Below, piece after piece: positions 1 to 7,864 of a DNA stretch of 64,000 nt. Source of the DNA: Labrys wisconsinensis (GTDB lineage Bacteria; Pseudomonadota; Alphaproteobacteria; Rhizobiales; Labraceae); contig NZ_JAUSVX010000004.1 in NCBI RefSeq assembly GCF_030814995.1, positions 186,001-250,000 on the forward strand. Direction: 5' to 3'. The notes below the pieces were generated by a model. The model did not search any database and was not told where the DNA came from. It worked only from the letters and a program-made list of their open reading frames with translations. The position numbers and the translations under genes were made by a program. Numbering within the stretch: the stretch's first letter is position 1; each line of letters starts with the position of its first letter.

Positions 1-292
1 CGCCGGCGAGGTTGCGCCGGTAGAACGCGTTCGACTCCTCCGCCGTGGAGAAGCCGGCATATTGCCGGACGGTCCAGGGCTGGGTGACGTACATCGTGGG
101 GTAGGGGCCGCGGACGAATGGCGGCAGACCGGGATAGGTGTCGAGCTCGGCGAGCCCGGCGAGGTCCGCCTCGGTGTAGAGCGGCTTGACCGGGATGCCC
201 TCGGGGGTGAGCCAGGGGTCTGCGCCGGGCGGCGGCGCGGGGGCGTCGCTCGTCTCGAAAGCGGTCGTGCTGAAATCAGGAATGCGCGTCAC
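1..292 (-). CDS. mutB: Methylmalonyl-CoA mutase large subunit, N-terminal part (cut by window edge)
   Basis: This is the first ~97 residues of the catalytic alpha subunit of adenosylcobalamin-dependent methylmalonyl-CoA mutase, which interconverts (R)-methylmalonyl-CoA and succinyl-CoA in propionate metabolism. The fragment has the family's opening pattern: a [11 protein letters not shown] stretch, then [30 protein letters not shown] and [10 protein letters not shown] start is chosen because AGGAGG lies 7 nt upstream; an ATG six bases further upstream is nearly touching that Shine-Dalgarno sequence. The start overlaps the end of the preceding membrane-protein gene by 17 nt, so translation is probably coupled. 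The active site and the C-terminal B12-binding domain lie outside the window. Confidence 0.93.
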   Translation of the reverse strand, partial: MTRIPDFSTTAFETSDAPAPPPGADPWLTPEGIPVKPLYTEADLAGLAELDTYPGLPPFVRGPYPTMYVTQPWTVRQYAGFSTAEESNAFYRRNLAG

Positions 293-698
293 TGGCATTC
301 CTCCTCATCGGCGCCATGCGGGCTTCGGTGGCCGCGATGGCGCGCGCCAGGCGGACTTTCAAAGAGACCTTGCCCTTTCGGCCGGGCTTCGCCTTTGCCG
401 CTGGCAGGCCCTCCGTGAGAAGCTCCTCGAAGATCAGAAACAGCCAGAACAACAGGACCCACGTCAGGAAGCGGCGTGCGCGGGGCACGACCAGGTCGGT
501 CAGCACCACCAGGCAGAAACCCGCCAGGCAGGCCATTTCCGCCGAGAGACTGTGATCCGTCAGCGTGAAGAGAAGGCCGAACACGACGGCTGCCAGCAGG
601 CTGAAGGCGAGGAACCAGGCCAGCTCCTTTCGCCAGTTCATGCTCTCGATGAGGCGCAACCGGGCGAGCCGTCGTTCGAGATGGGCGGCCCGGTTCAT
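276..698 (-). CDS. Small integral membrane protein inserted between mutA and mutB
   Basis: This 140-residue protein is not one I recognise. Three hydrophobic stretches are visible at about residues 27-48, 53-72 and 77-95, the last one rich in Trp, Leu and Phe, followed by a basic tail ([14 protein letters not shown]) and a C-terminal Met/Arg-rich end. It starts in an ATGA overlap with mutA and overlaps the start of mutB, so all three are almost certainly co-translated. mutA and mutB are usually directly adjacent, so its place suggests a role tied to the mutase, or to the membrane near it, but nothing in the sequence says which. It is not a cobalamin chaperone of the MeaB type, as no Walker motif is present. 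Confidence 0.78.
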   Translation of the reverse strand: MNRAAHLERRLARLRLIESMNWRKELAWFLAFSLLAAVVFGLLFTLTDHSLSAEMACLAGFCLVVLTDLVVPRARRFLTWVLLFWLFLIFEELLTEGLPAAKAKPGRKGKVSLKVRLARAIAATEARMAPMRRNASDAHS

Positions 699-2077
699 GG
701 CGACACCCTTTCGAACGGCTCGGCTGCCCGTCGGGCCGGGAGCGGGCGGCCGTCGAGGCCACCGTCCGCCACGGGAGCAGGCGGCGCCGGTGCCAGCACC
801 GCCGTCTCGGCTTCGTGCGCCAGCGCGAACCGGGTCGTGCCGACGATGACGGGCTCCGGCGCGCCGGCCAGGCCCGCGGCGATCTCGTCCTGCAGCCAGC
901 CCGATAGCAGCGCCGCGATCGCGCCGCCCTGCCGCTCGATCGCCTGGAACATGGCCCAGGCCTCGGTGCAGAGCATGTCGGTCACCGCTTCGAACGTGCC
1001 GGCGCCGGCGGCGGGGTCGGTGACGCGGTGGAGATTGGCTTCGGCCATCAGCTCGTGCTGGGCATTGCGGGCGACGCGCCGGGCAAAGGCGTCGGGCAGG
1101 CCGAGCGCCGCCGTGAACGGCAGCACGCCGATGCTGTCGGCCCCGCCGAGTCCGGCGGCGAAGGCGGCGATGGTGCCGCGCAGCATGTTGGTGGGCGGGT
1201 CGCGCCGGGCGAGCATGCGCCAGGCCGTCTCGGCATGCAGGCATGCCGGCTCCGGCCTCAGCCCGCAGGCCGCCTCGACCCGGGCCCAGAGCCGGCGCAG
1301 GGCCCGGAACTTGGAAAGGGTCAGCACGATGTCGGCATCGGCGGCCAGGACGAAATCGATGCGCCGTGCCGCCTGTTCCAGCGTCAGCCCGGCCTTTTCC
1401 AGCACGCGCAGATGGGCGAGCCCCGTCGCCAGCACCGCGGCGAGCTCCTGGCTCCCGGACGCGCCCGCCTCGTGGTAGGGCCGCCCGTCCGCCGTCAGCG
1501 CCGGGCCGGCATGGCCGGCCCGCTCGAGCGCGGCGACCAGCTCGCCGACCGCGCCCTCCGGCGGCAGGCGCCCCTGCGCCGCCAGGATGCCCACGGGATC
1601 ATAGCCGATCGAGATGGCGAGGCGGCCCGCAGCCAGCCCCCGCCGCTGCGCCAGCGCAAGCAGCGATGCCGCTGCCGCCGGAGCGGCGGCGCCGGCATCC
1701 AGGCGGAGGGTGATCAGGTCGAGCTCGACGCGGTCGAGCGCCCGCTCCAGGGTGTCGATGTCGGGGGCGGCGAGCCCGAAGCCGCGGGCCGCCGCCGCGC
1801 CGGCCAGCACCAGGGTGAGGCCGTCGGCGCCGCCTTCCAGGTCGGCCAGGGCCAGCGCATTGGCCTCGCCCGCATCGGGATGGTCGACGCGCTGGACGAT
1901 GCGCCAGCGTGTCCCCGGCGGCCGGCCGATGACCGGCGCCGCGCCCGCCGCCCGCGGATAGAGCGGCTCGATGGCCGCGCCGCCCGGCAGGTGCCAGCGC
2001 AGCGTCTCGAGCGGCGCGCCCTTCAGCACACCGGCGACGGCCTGCAGCCAGGCATCACGGGTGGGCCCCGTCGTCAT
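695..2077 (-). CDS. mutA: Methylmalonyl-CoA mutase small (beta) subunit
   Basis: The 460-residue product is the non-catalytic partner of the mutase heterodimer. It shows the degenerate mutase barrel: a segment with SIGYDPVG, an AGASGSQELAAVLATGLAHLR region, the DADIVLTLSKFRALRRLW helix and a RDPPTNMLRGTIAAFAAGLGGADSIGVLPF stretch broken here only by subunit-specific changes. As expected of the beta subunit, the C-terminal B12-binding DxHxxG domain is absent. The ATG follows the DUF2267-like gene by 37 nt and its stop overlaps the next gene (ATGA), giving a tight reverse-strand operon. Confidence 0.93.
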   Translation of the reverse strand: MTTGPTRDAWLQAVAGVLKGAPLETLRWHLPGGAAIEPLYPRAAGAAPVIGRPPGTRWRIVQRVDHPDAGEANALALADLEGGADGLTLVLAGAAAARGFGLAAPDIDTLERALDRVELDLITLRLDAGAAAPAAAASLLALAQRRGLAAGRLAISIGYDPVGILAAQGRLPPEGAVGELVAALERAGHAGPALTADGRPYHEAGASGSQELAAVLATGLAHLRVLEKAGLTLEQAARRIDFVLAADADIVLTLSKFRALRRLWARVEAACGLRPEPACLHAETAWRMLARRDPPTNMLRGTIAAFAAGLGGADSIGVLPFTAALGLPDAFARRVARNAQHELMAEANLHRVTDPAAGAGTFEAVTDMLCTEAWAMFQAIERQGGAIAALLSGWLQDEIAAGLAGAPEPVIVGTTRFALAHEAETAVLAPAPPAPVADGGLDGRPLPARRAAEPFERVSP

Positions 2078-2114
2078 GATGACGTCGCGCCGCGCAGCCC
2101 CATGACGTCGTCCA

Positions 2115-2510
2115 TCACACGAACTGGTTGAGGCCGGGCACTTCGCTGACGATCTTGCCGACCACCTCGGGGCCTGCCTTCTCCGAGGCATAGGCGAAGA
2201 GCTCCTTGCCGAGCGTCTGCATCTGGCCGAGATCGAGGCCCATGCCCATCAGCTGGCCGCCGAGGCCGGCGATGCCGCCGCCGACATGGCCGACCATGCC
2301 GCCGAGCATGCCCATCAGCCCGCCGCCGCCCTCGCCGTTGACGGCGCTGTTGACAGCGTCGCGCGCGCCGGGAATGGCGTCGATCAACTGCGCCACCGGA
2401 CCGGCGGGACCTTCCTTCTCCAGGAAGGACAGGATGGCACCGGTCGCCTGGGTGATGGTGGCGCCGTCGAGCCCGGTGGCTGCGGTGAGGCGGGAGACGA
2501 GCTCTTCCAT
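2115..2510 (-). CDS. DUF2267-like small helical protein with glycine-rich tail
   Basis: The product is 131 residues. The N-terminal half (about residues 1-55) is amphipathic helix with the pattern seen in DUF2267/DUF2780-type proteins: [42 protein letters not shown] Gly/Met-rich middle (about residues 58-95) with repeated GGM and GLGGQ follows, then a helical C-terminus ending in PGLNQFV. No signal peptide or catalytic motif is visible. It lies 37 nt upstream of mutA on the same strand and may share its transcript. Function is unknown; the exact DUF assignment is uncertain. Confidence 0.75.
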   Translation of the reverse strand: MEELVSRLTAATGLDGATITQATGAILSFLEKEGPAGPVAQLIDAIPGARDAVNSAVNGEGGGGLMGMLGGMVGHVGGGIAGLGGQLMGMGLDLGQMQTLGKELFAYASEKAGPEVVGKIVSEVPGLNQFV

Positions 2511-2818
2511 GGGATTCTCCAGGGCTGTCGTTTTCGGCGCGTCGTGGCGCGGGTCCGCGCGGACCTTGGAGCGGATCGACAAGGATCGCAAGCCGCCGCC
2601 GGGCCGCTTCCGCCGCCCGGCCATGGTCCGGGCCGCGATTCCGGCCGGGCTTCGCCGATCGCCGGCGCATGGTCCGCACCCCGCCAATCCTATCACAACG
2701 CCATGATCTAACACGAAGATCCGCCCGGGCCCGGAGCATCGGCCGCCGGCCGGGTTGGAAGGCGTGCCGGGGCCGGTCTATAACTCGACGAACGAGGCGG
2801 ACGATCTGGGAGCGCGAG
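2511..2818. other. Divergent intergenic region, DUF2267-like gene / HerA-like gene
   Basis: This 308-bp spacer separates a reverse gene from a forward gene and must hold both promoters. It contains a run of high-GC DNA with a slightly AT-richer patch near 2687-2712 (tatcacaacgccatgatc). I found no long inverted repeat, tRNA or convincing small ORF in it. Confidence 0.5.
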
Positions 2819-4315
2819 ATGGACGAACCGGGCAGGATTTTCGTCGCCAAGAGCGACACGCCGCACTATCTCACGCTGGCGCTCGGCAATCGCCACGGCC
2901 TCGTCACCGGCGCCACCGGCACCGGCAAGACGGTCACGCTCCAGGTGCTGGCCGAAGGCTTCTCGGCGCGCGGCGTGCCGGTGTTCGCGGCCGACATCAA
3001 GGGCGATCTCTCCGGCGTGTCGCAGCCCGGCTACGGCCAGGACTTCGTGGTCAAGCGGGCCGAGGAGGTCGGGCTCGAATACGACCCCGACCAGTTCCCG
3101 GTGCAGTTCTGGGATATTTTCGGCGAGCAGGGCACGCCGGTGCGCGCCACCATCTCGGAGATGGGGCCGCTGCTGCTCGGCCGCCTTCTCGGCCTGAACG
3201 ATATCCAGGGGGGCGTGCTCAACATCGCCTTCAAGCTGGCCGACGACGAGAAGCTGCTGCTGCTCGACATGAAGGACCTCAGGGCGTTGCTGGCCGACAT
3301 GGCCGACCATGCCGACGAGCTGATCAAGACCTATGGCAACGTCTCCAAGGCGACGATCGGCGCGATCCAGCGCCAGCTCCTGGTCCTGGAGCAGCAGGGC
3401 GGCGACAAGTTCTTCGGCGAGCCGGCGCTCGACATCGCCGACCTCATGCTGATCGACAAGCGCGGCCGCGGCACCATCAACATTCTCGCGGCCGACAAGC
3501 TGATGGCGGCGCCGCAGCTCTATGCCACCTTCCTGCTCTGGCTGATGTCGGAACTGTTCGAGCGGCTGCCGGAAGTGGGCGATCCCGACAAGCCCAAGCT
3601 GGTCTTCTTCTTCGACGAAGCCCATCTCCTGTTCAACGATGCGCCCGCGGCCCTGCTGCGCCAGATCGAGCAGGTGGTGCGGCTGATTCGCTCCAAGGGC
3701 GTCGGCGTCTATTTCGTGACGCAGAACCCGCTCGACGTGCCCGACACGGTGCTGGGTCAGCTCGGCAACCGCGTGCAGCATGCCCTGCGCGCCTATACCC
3801 CGCGCGACCAGAAGGCGGTGAAGGCGGCGGCCGAGACCTTCCGCCCCAATCCGGACCTCGACACCGCGCAGGTGATCATGCAGCTCGGCAAGGGCGAGGC
3901 GCTGGTTTCCTTCCTGGAAGGCAACGGCGTGCCGGCCATGGTGCAGCGGGCGCTGGTGGTGCCGCCGGCGGCACGGGTCGGCCCGGTGACGCCGGAGGAG
4001 CGCCGGCAGACCCTCGCCGCCTCGCCGCTGCGCGGCAAGTATGACGAGGCCGTCGACCGGGAGTCGGCCTTCGAGATCCTGACCAGGAAGAACGCCGGCG
4101 CGACGGAGGCGGATGCCGGGGGCGGCGGCTTCCTCGGCGGGGTGCTCGGCAGCGTGTTCGGCGGCGGCGCCAAGTCCGGCAGCCGGCCCTCCACCCGCAT
4201 GAGCACCACCGAGGTCGTGGTGCGCTCGGCGGCGCGGTCCATGGCCTCGACCGCCGGGCGTCAGATCGCCAATGCCCTGTTGCGCGGCCTGCTCGGCGGG
4301 CTGACGCGTCGCTGA
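2819..4315 (+). CDS. HerA-like ATPase of the DUF853/YjgR family
   Basis: This 498-residue protein is a soluble P-loop ATPase related to HerA/FtsK-type DNA translocases. The Walker A motif GATGTGKT is at residues 31-38 and the Walker B strand with DEAH at about 261-269 (FFFDEAH). [31 protein letters not shown] segment after Walker B corresponds to the sensor/arginine-finger region of the family. A glycine-rich linker (about 440-460) precedes a helical C-terminus. The family is widespread in bacteria but its substrate is not settled. The ATG at 2819 is chosen because the first conserved strand begins right after it; upstream in-frame codons are not conserved-looking. It is monocistronic. Confidence 0.9.
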   Translation: MDEPGRIFVAKSDTPHYLTLALGNRHGLVTGATGTGKTVTLQVLAEGFSARGVPVFAADIKGDLSGVSQPGYGQDFVVKRAEEVGLEYDPDQFPVQFWDIFGEQGTPVRATISEMGPLLLGRLLGLNDIQGGVLNIAFKLADDEKLLLLDMKDLRALLADMADHADELIKTYGNVSKATIGAIQRQLLVLEQQGGDKFFGEPALDIADLMLIDKRGRGTINILAADKLMAAPQLYATFLLWLMSELFERLPEVGDPDKPKLVFFFDEAHLLFNDAPAALLRQIEQVVRLIRSKGVGVYFVTQNPLDVPDTVLGQLGNRVQHALRAYTPRDQKAVKAAAETFRPNPDLDTAQVIMQLGKGEALVSFLEGNGVPAMVQRALVVPPAARVGPVTPEERRQTLAASPLRGKYDEAVDRESAFEILTRKNAGATEADAGGGGFLGGVLGSVFGGGAKSGSRPSTRMSTTEVVVRSAARSMASTAGRQIANALLRGLLGGLTRR

Positions 4316-4701
4316 GGAAGCGTCGGACATCCGACGGGGAGAGACGATGAGGGATCCCCGGGCCAGGCCCGAGGACATGGTTTCGTGTCCCGGCGAGATC
4401 GCCGAGGCGCCGGGGGCTGCGAAGGGGTGCACTGGGTCGCCGGCCGGTGTTTCCAAACGGGCTCCGAACCGGCGATCGGCATTTGCCTAGCGTCGCAGAG
4501 CGTCGTCGCGGCGCCATGTGCGTCGGCGAACAATATCAGCCAAATCGGCTCAAATTCCCTCAACTTCGCGCATGTACTATTCGATTGCCGCAATTTACCG
4601 GCCGCGGTAATATTGCCGGAGTCGACCGGGTTACTGCGGCGTGCCCGAGCGAACATGCGCAGCAGCTATGGTGCCGCTGTGGCAGGAAAAGTGTTGCTGG
4701 C
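4316..4701. other. Intergenic region with hairpin and AT-richer promoter stretch
   Basis: This 386-bp spacer follows the HerA-like gene. A 6-bp hairpin, CGTCGG-ACAT-CCGACG (4321-4336), lies just after the stop codon but lacks a T-run. From about 4525 to 4690 the DNA is clearly less GC-rich than its surroundings and holds the TTACCG/CGGTAA palindrome listed separately; this is the probable promoter region of the receiver-like gene at 4702. No convincing ORF is present. Confidence 0.5.
4595..4610. promoter_or_regulatory. Inverted repeat TTACCG-N4-CGGTAA, possible operator
   Basis: Perfect 6-bp arms flank a GCCG centre, and the flanks continue the near-symmetry (CAAT on the left, TATTG on the right). 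It lies in the AT-richer stretch about 92 bp upstream of the receiver-like gene. The spacing and symmetry fit a dimeric repressor or activator site; the cognate factor is unknown. Confidence 0.4.
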
Positions 4702-5199
4702 ATGAGTCTTGATTCTCAGCTTGCGAGACCGCGGACCCGGAAAGCCATTCACGTTGCTGAGTTGTTGCTGATCCAAGCGGATGGCGATGTCGCAGCCGCA
4801 TGGCGCGAGGCCCTGCTGGATTTCGGCATGAGCGGCGTGCGCGCCGTCAACGATGCGGACGGGGCGATCGCGACGATCCGTTCGAGCCGGCCGCACGGCA
4901 TCGTCATCGCGCTGTCCTCGCCGGCCGAATCCTATGCGTTGATCGCCCGGCTGGCGGCGGGCGAGGCCGGCGATCTCGGCGACGTCCCGGTCGTGCTCGT
5001 CACCAGCCAGGCGACGCGGACCGCGGCCATCGCCGCCTCGAATGCCGGCTTCGACGCGGTGCTGCCCTTTCCGCTGTCGCCGCGGCTGATCTATCGGCGC
5101 ATGGGGTCGCTGATGCAGCGGGCCCGGCGGGCCGTGCGCCAGCGCAACGCGCTGCCGCCTGCCGGCCCGGTCCCGGCGGACGACGCGTCCGCCGGCTGA
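4702..5199 (+). CDS. Receiver-like protein lacking the phospho-acceptor aspartate
   Basis: The 165-residue product has the alternating beta/alpha pattern of a response-regulator receiver domain (about residues 17-140) and no recognisable output domain. Aligning by eye, the phosphorylation site (normally LLDLxMP) reads VIALSSP, so Ala70 replaces Asp. The acidic pocket is reduced to QADGD (25-29), the switch Thr101 is kept (VLVTSQ), and the invariant Lys before PF is replaced (VLPFPL, 120-125). It should therefore not be phosphorylated in the usual way and may act as a pseudo-receiver binding a kinase or partner. A basic C-terminus (RRAVRQR) follows. No kinase gene is adjacent. Confidence 0.72.
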   Translation: MSLDSQLARPRTRKAIHVAELLLIQADGDVAAAWREALLDFGMSGVRAVNDADGAIATIRSSRPHGIVIALSSPAESYALIARLAAGEAGDLGDVPVVLVTSQATRTAAIAASNAGFDAVLPFPLSPRLIYRRMGSLMQRARRAVRQRNALPPAGPVPADDASAG

Positions 5200-5287
5200 T
5201 TCCGCCCGGCGAGCCGGCGGCTGCGCCATTGCCGCCTTGCGCCAAAGCAGGCTAGCCTGCGCGCCCGAACCATCCGCCGGACCTGCC

Positions 5288-6673
5288 ATGCCCGATATCC
5301 AGAACGCCCTCGCGGCCGCCGATCGCGCGCTCGACCAGGGCCTCGACCGCCTGTTCGAGTTCCTGCGCATTCCCTCCATTTCCGCCGATCCCGCCTATGA
5401 GGCGGACTGCCGGCGCGCGGCGGACTGGGCGGCTGCGGCCCTGCGCGACATCGGCTTCGACGCGTCTCCGCGCAAGACGATCGGTCACCCCATGGTGGTC
5501 GGGCACCGCCGCTCCGGGCGGGCCGGCGCGCCGCACGTGCTGTTCTACGGCCATTACGACGTCCAGCCGCCGGATCCGCTCGAATTGTGGACCTCGCCCC
5601 CATTCGAACCGCAGCGCGTCGCCGGCCCCAATGGCGACGTCATCGTCGCGCGCGGGGCCTCCGACGACAAGGGCCAGGTGATGACCTTCATCGAGGCCTG
5701 CCGGGCCTTGATCGAGACGCAGGGCGGCTTGCCGGTCGACGTCACGGTGCTCCTGGAGGGCGAGGAGGAATCCTCCTCCAAGAGCCTGGTCCCCTTCCTC
5801 ACCGAGAACCGGGAGGAGCTGAAGGCCGATTTCGGCCTGATCTGCGACACCGACATGTTCGATGCGCAGACCCCGGCCGTGACCACCATGCTGCGCGGCA
5901 TCGTCTATGAAGAGGTCTCGATCCGCGCGGCCGCGATGGACCTGCATTCCGGCATGTATGGCGGGGCGGCGCAGAACCCGATCCGCGTGCTGGCGCGCAT
6001 CCTCGCCGGCCTGCACGACGAGCAGGGCCGCATCACCTTGGCCGGCTTCTATGACGGGGTCGAGGAGCTGCCGCCGGCGGTCAAGCGGGAATGGGAGGCG
6101 CTCGGCTTCGACGGCGCCGCCTTCCTCGGCGCCGTCGGCCTGAAGGTCCCGGCCGGCGAGGCCGGCCGCTCGGTGATGGAGCAGATCACGGTCCGGCCGA
6201 CCTGCGACGTCAACGGCATCGTCGGCGGCTATACCGGCGACGGCGCCAAGACCGTGATCCCGGCCGTCGCCTCGGCCAAGGTGTCGTTCCGCCTGGTCGG
6301 CAGCCAGGATCCCGTGGCCGTGCAGGCCGCCTTCCGCCGCTTCGTCACCGAGCGGCTGCCGGCCGATTGCGAGGCGACCTTCCTCAGCCACGGCAACAGC
6401 CCGGCCATCGTCGTGCCCTCGGACTCCGAGCCGTTGCGCAAGGCACGCGCCGCTCTGGCCGAGGAATGGGGACGCACCGCGCCGGTGATCGGCGCCGGCG
6501 GCTCGATCCCGGTCGTCGGCGAGCTGCAGCGCATCCTCGGCATCGACTCCCTCCTGATCGGCTTCGCCCTGGAGGACGACCGCATCCATTCGCCCAACGA
6601 GAAGTACGACGTCCGCAGCTTCCACAAAGGTGTCCGTTCCTGGATTCGCATCCTCGACGCGCTCGGCCGATAG
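5288..6673 (+). CDS. M20-family zinc dipeptidase
   Basis: This 461-residue protein belongs to the M20 peptidase family (carnosinase/DapE-like dipeptidases), cytoplasmic di-zinc enzymes that hydrolyse dipeptides and related amides. Motifs in order are FYGHYDVQPPDP (first metal His and Asp), ARGASDDKGQ (bridging Asp), LEGEEESSS (catalytic base Glu and metal Glu) and ICDTDMF. The dimerisation/lid domain is at roughly residues 200-310, and a C-terminal HSPNEKYDVRSF motif carries the last metal His. No signal peptide is present. The start at MPDIQNALAA matches the length of the family. Confidence 0.92.
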   Translation: MPDIQNALAAADRALDQGLDRLFEFLRIPSISADPAYEADCRRAADWAAAALRDIGFDASPRKTIGHPMVVGHRRSGRAGAPHVLFYGHYDVQPPDPLELWTSPPFEPQRVAGPNGDVIVARGASDDKGQVMTFIEACRALIETQGGLPVDVTVLLEGEEESSSKSLVPFLTENREELKADFGLICDTDMFDAQTPAVTTMLRGIVYEEVSIRAAAMDLHSGMYGGAAQNPIRVLARILAGLHDEQGRITLAGFYDGVEELPPAVKREWEALGFDGAAFLGAVGLKVPAGEAGRSVMEQITVRPTCDVNGIVGGYTGDGAKTVIPAVASAKVSFRLVGSQDPVAVQAAFRRFVTERLPADCEATFLSHGNSPAIVVPSDSEPLRKARAALAEEWGRTAPVIGAGGSIPVVGELQRILGIDSLLIGFALEDDRIHSPNEKYDVRSFHKGVRSWIRILDALGR

Positions 6674-6741
6674 CCGGGGCGCCGCCCGCGAAGGCCGGAA
6701 ACGGCGGAATGACGTAACGGTACCTTAACGCCGGAATGCGA

Positions 6742-6766
6742 GGCTCCCCCCGTGGCTGGGGGAGCC
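6742..6766 (+). promoter_or_regulatory. Perfect hairpin enclosing the Shine-Dalgarno of the PAP2 gene
   Basis: GGCTCCCCC (6742-6750) and GGGGGAGCC (6758-6766) form a perfect 9-bp stem with a 7-nt loop. The right arm contains the GGGGGAG Shine-Dalgarno sequence, and the start codon ATG follows at 6770. In mRNA the stem would bury the ribosome-binding site. There is no T-run, so it is a poor intrinsic terminator for the upstream dipeptidase gene. Confidence 0.6.
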
Positions 6767-6769
6767 GTC

Positions 6770-7738
6770 ATGACGCTGGCGACGGATGCGGGGACCGGAC
6801 CATCGATCGGAGCTTCGTCGCGACTGCGTTTTTCCGGGCGTGTGACCGCGTTCGGGCTGTGGGTGCATGGCGCCGTCCTCGGTTTCGTCCTCGCCGGCAT
6901 TCCTCTGGCCTATTGGCTCGGTTTCAGGGATGTCAGGATCGGTGCCATGGAGGTGCTGGTTCCGGTCGCGATGGTCGTCACCGCCATGGCGTGCCACGCC
7001 TTCGTGACCGGCTTTCATCGCCTCGCATCCCTGGCCGAGGCGATGGGGCTCTTCGTGCTGCTCGGCCTGGCTTTCGCCGTCTGGCAATTCTTCGCGACGG
7101 CCAGCCCGTTTCCGTTCCAGGACGCGCAGGTGAAGGCGCTTGATCTGGCGCTCGGCTTCGACTGGCTGTCGGCCGACCTGGCGTTCAGGCGCTACCCCCT
7201 CCTCATGCGGGTGCTCGAGATCGCCTATGGCCTCATGCTGATCGAGGCCCTCCTGGTGCTGGTCGGCCTGACGCTGCTCGGCCACGACCGCATGGTGTCC
7301 AAGGTCTTCGCCGTCCTGATCCTCAGCTACCTTGCGACGCTGCTGGGCCATTTTCTCGTCCCGTTGATCCCGCCGCCGGCACAGATCGTCGACCTGCAGG
7401 TGAACGGCCTGCCCGATACCGGCGCCGTCACCTTCGTCGACCTGATCGCAGGCCTGCGCGACGGCAGCCGGCGCAGCTTCGACAGCGCCCGAATTCCCGG
7501 CCTGATCAGCCTGCCCTCGTTCCATGCGGTGATGGCGGTGCTGTGCACCTGGGCCGCCCGCCCGCTCCGCCTGCTCTTCCCCGTGCTGGTGCCGGTCAAT
7601 CTGTGCATGCTGGTCTCCACCATCCCGTGCGGCGGCCATTACCTCCTCGACGTCATCGCCGGCGTGCTGCTCGTGGTCGGCGTCATCGCCGGCGTCGAGC
7701 TGGCCTTCCGCCGCGCGGGATGTCCGCGGACGGCTTGA
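6770..7738 (+). CDS. PAP2-superfamily membrane phosphatase / phosphotransferase
   Basis: The 322-residue protein has about seven hydrophobic segments and the PAP2 motifs of the inositolphosphotransferase-like branch: LPSFHAV near residue 250 (the PSxH motif) and STIPCGGHYLLDVIAG near residue 288 (the SRxxxxxHxxxD motif with Cys in place of Arg). The expected reaction is removal or transfer of a phosphate head group on a lipid at the membrane. The ATG at 6770 is preferred over the GTG at 6752 because the only Shine-Dalgarno sequence lies between them; that sequence is inside the hairpin listed above. It appears to be a single-gene unit. Confidence 0.82.
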   Translation: MTLATDAGTGPSIGASSRLRFSGRVTAFGLWVHGAVLGFVLAGIPLAYWLGFRDVRIGAMEVLVPVAMVVTAMACHAFVTGFHRLASLAEAMGLFVLLGLAFAVWQFFATASPFPFQDAQVKALDLALGFDWLSADLAFRRYPLLMRVLEIAYGLMLIEALLVLVGLTLLGHDRMVSKVFAVLILSYLATLLGHFLVPLIPPPAQIVDLQVNGLPDTGAVTFVDLIAGLRDGSRRSFDSARIPGLISLPSFHAVMAVLCTWAARPLRLLFPVLVPVNLCMLVSTIPCGGHYLLDVIAGVLLVVGVIAGVELAFRRAGCPRTA

Positions 7739-7864
7739 TCCGTCCGGCCATCGGCGCATCGGGCCGCCGTCGCGTGCCGCGACTCGATGGAGCCCCCTAT
7801 CCCCGGGCCGGAACAGCCTCTAGCTTCTGCCCCCATCGAAGGCCTGCCTGATGCAGAGGCATGA

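Noticed and set aside
6752-6770. GTG start six codons upstream for the PAP2 gene
   Set aside because: It has no Shine-Dalgarno, and the only one lies between it and the ATG at 6770.
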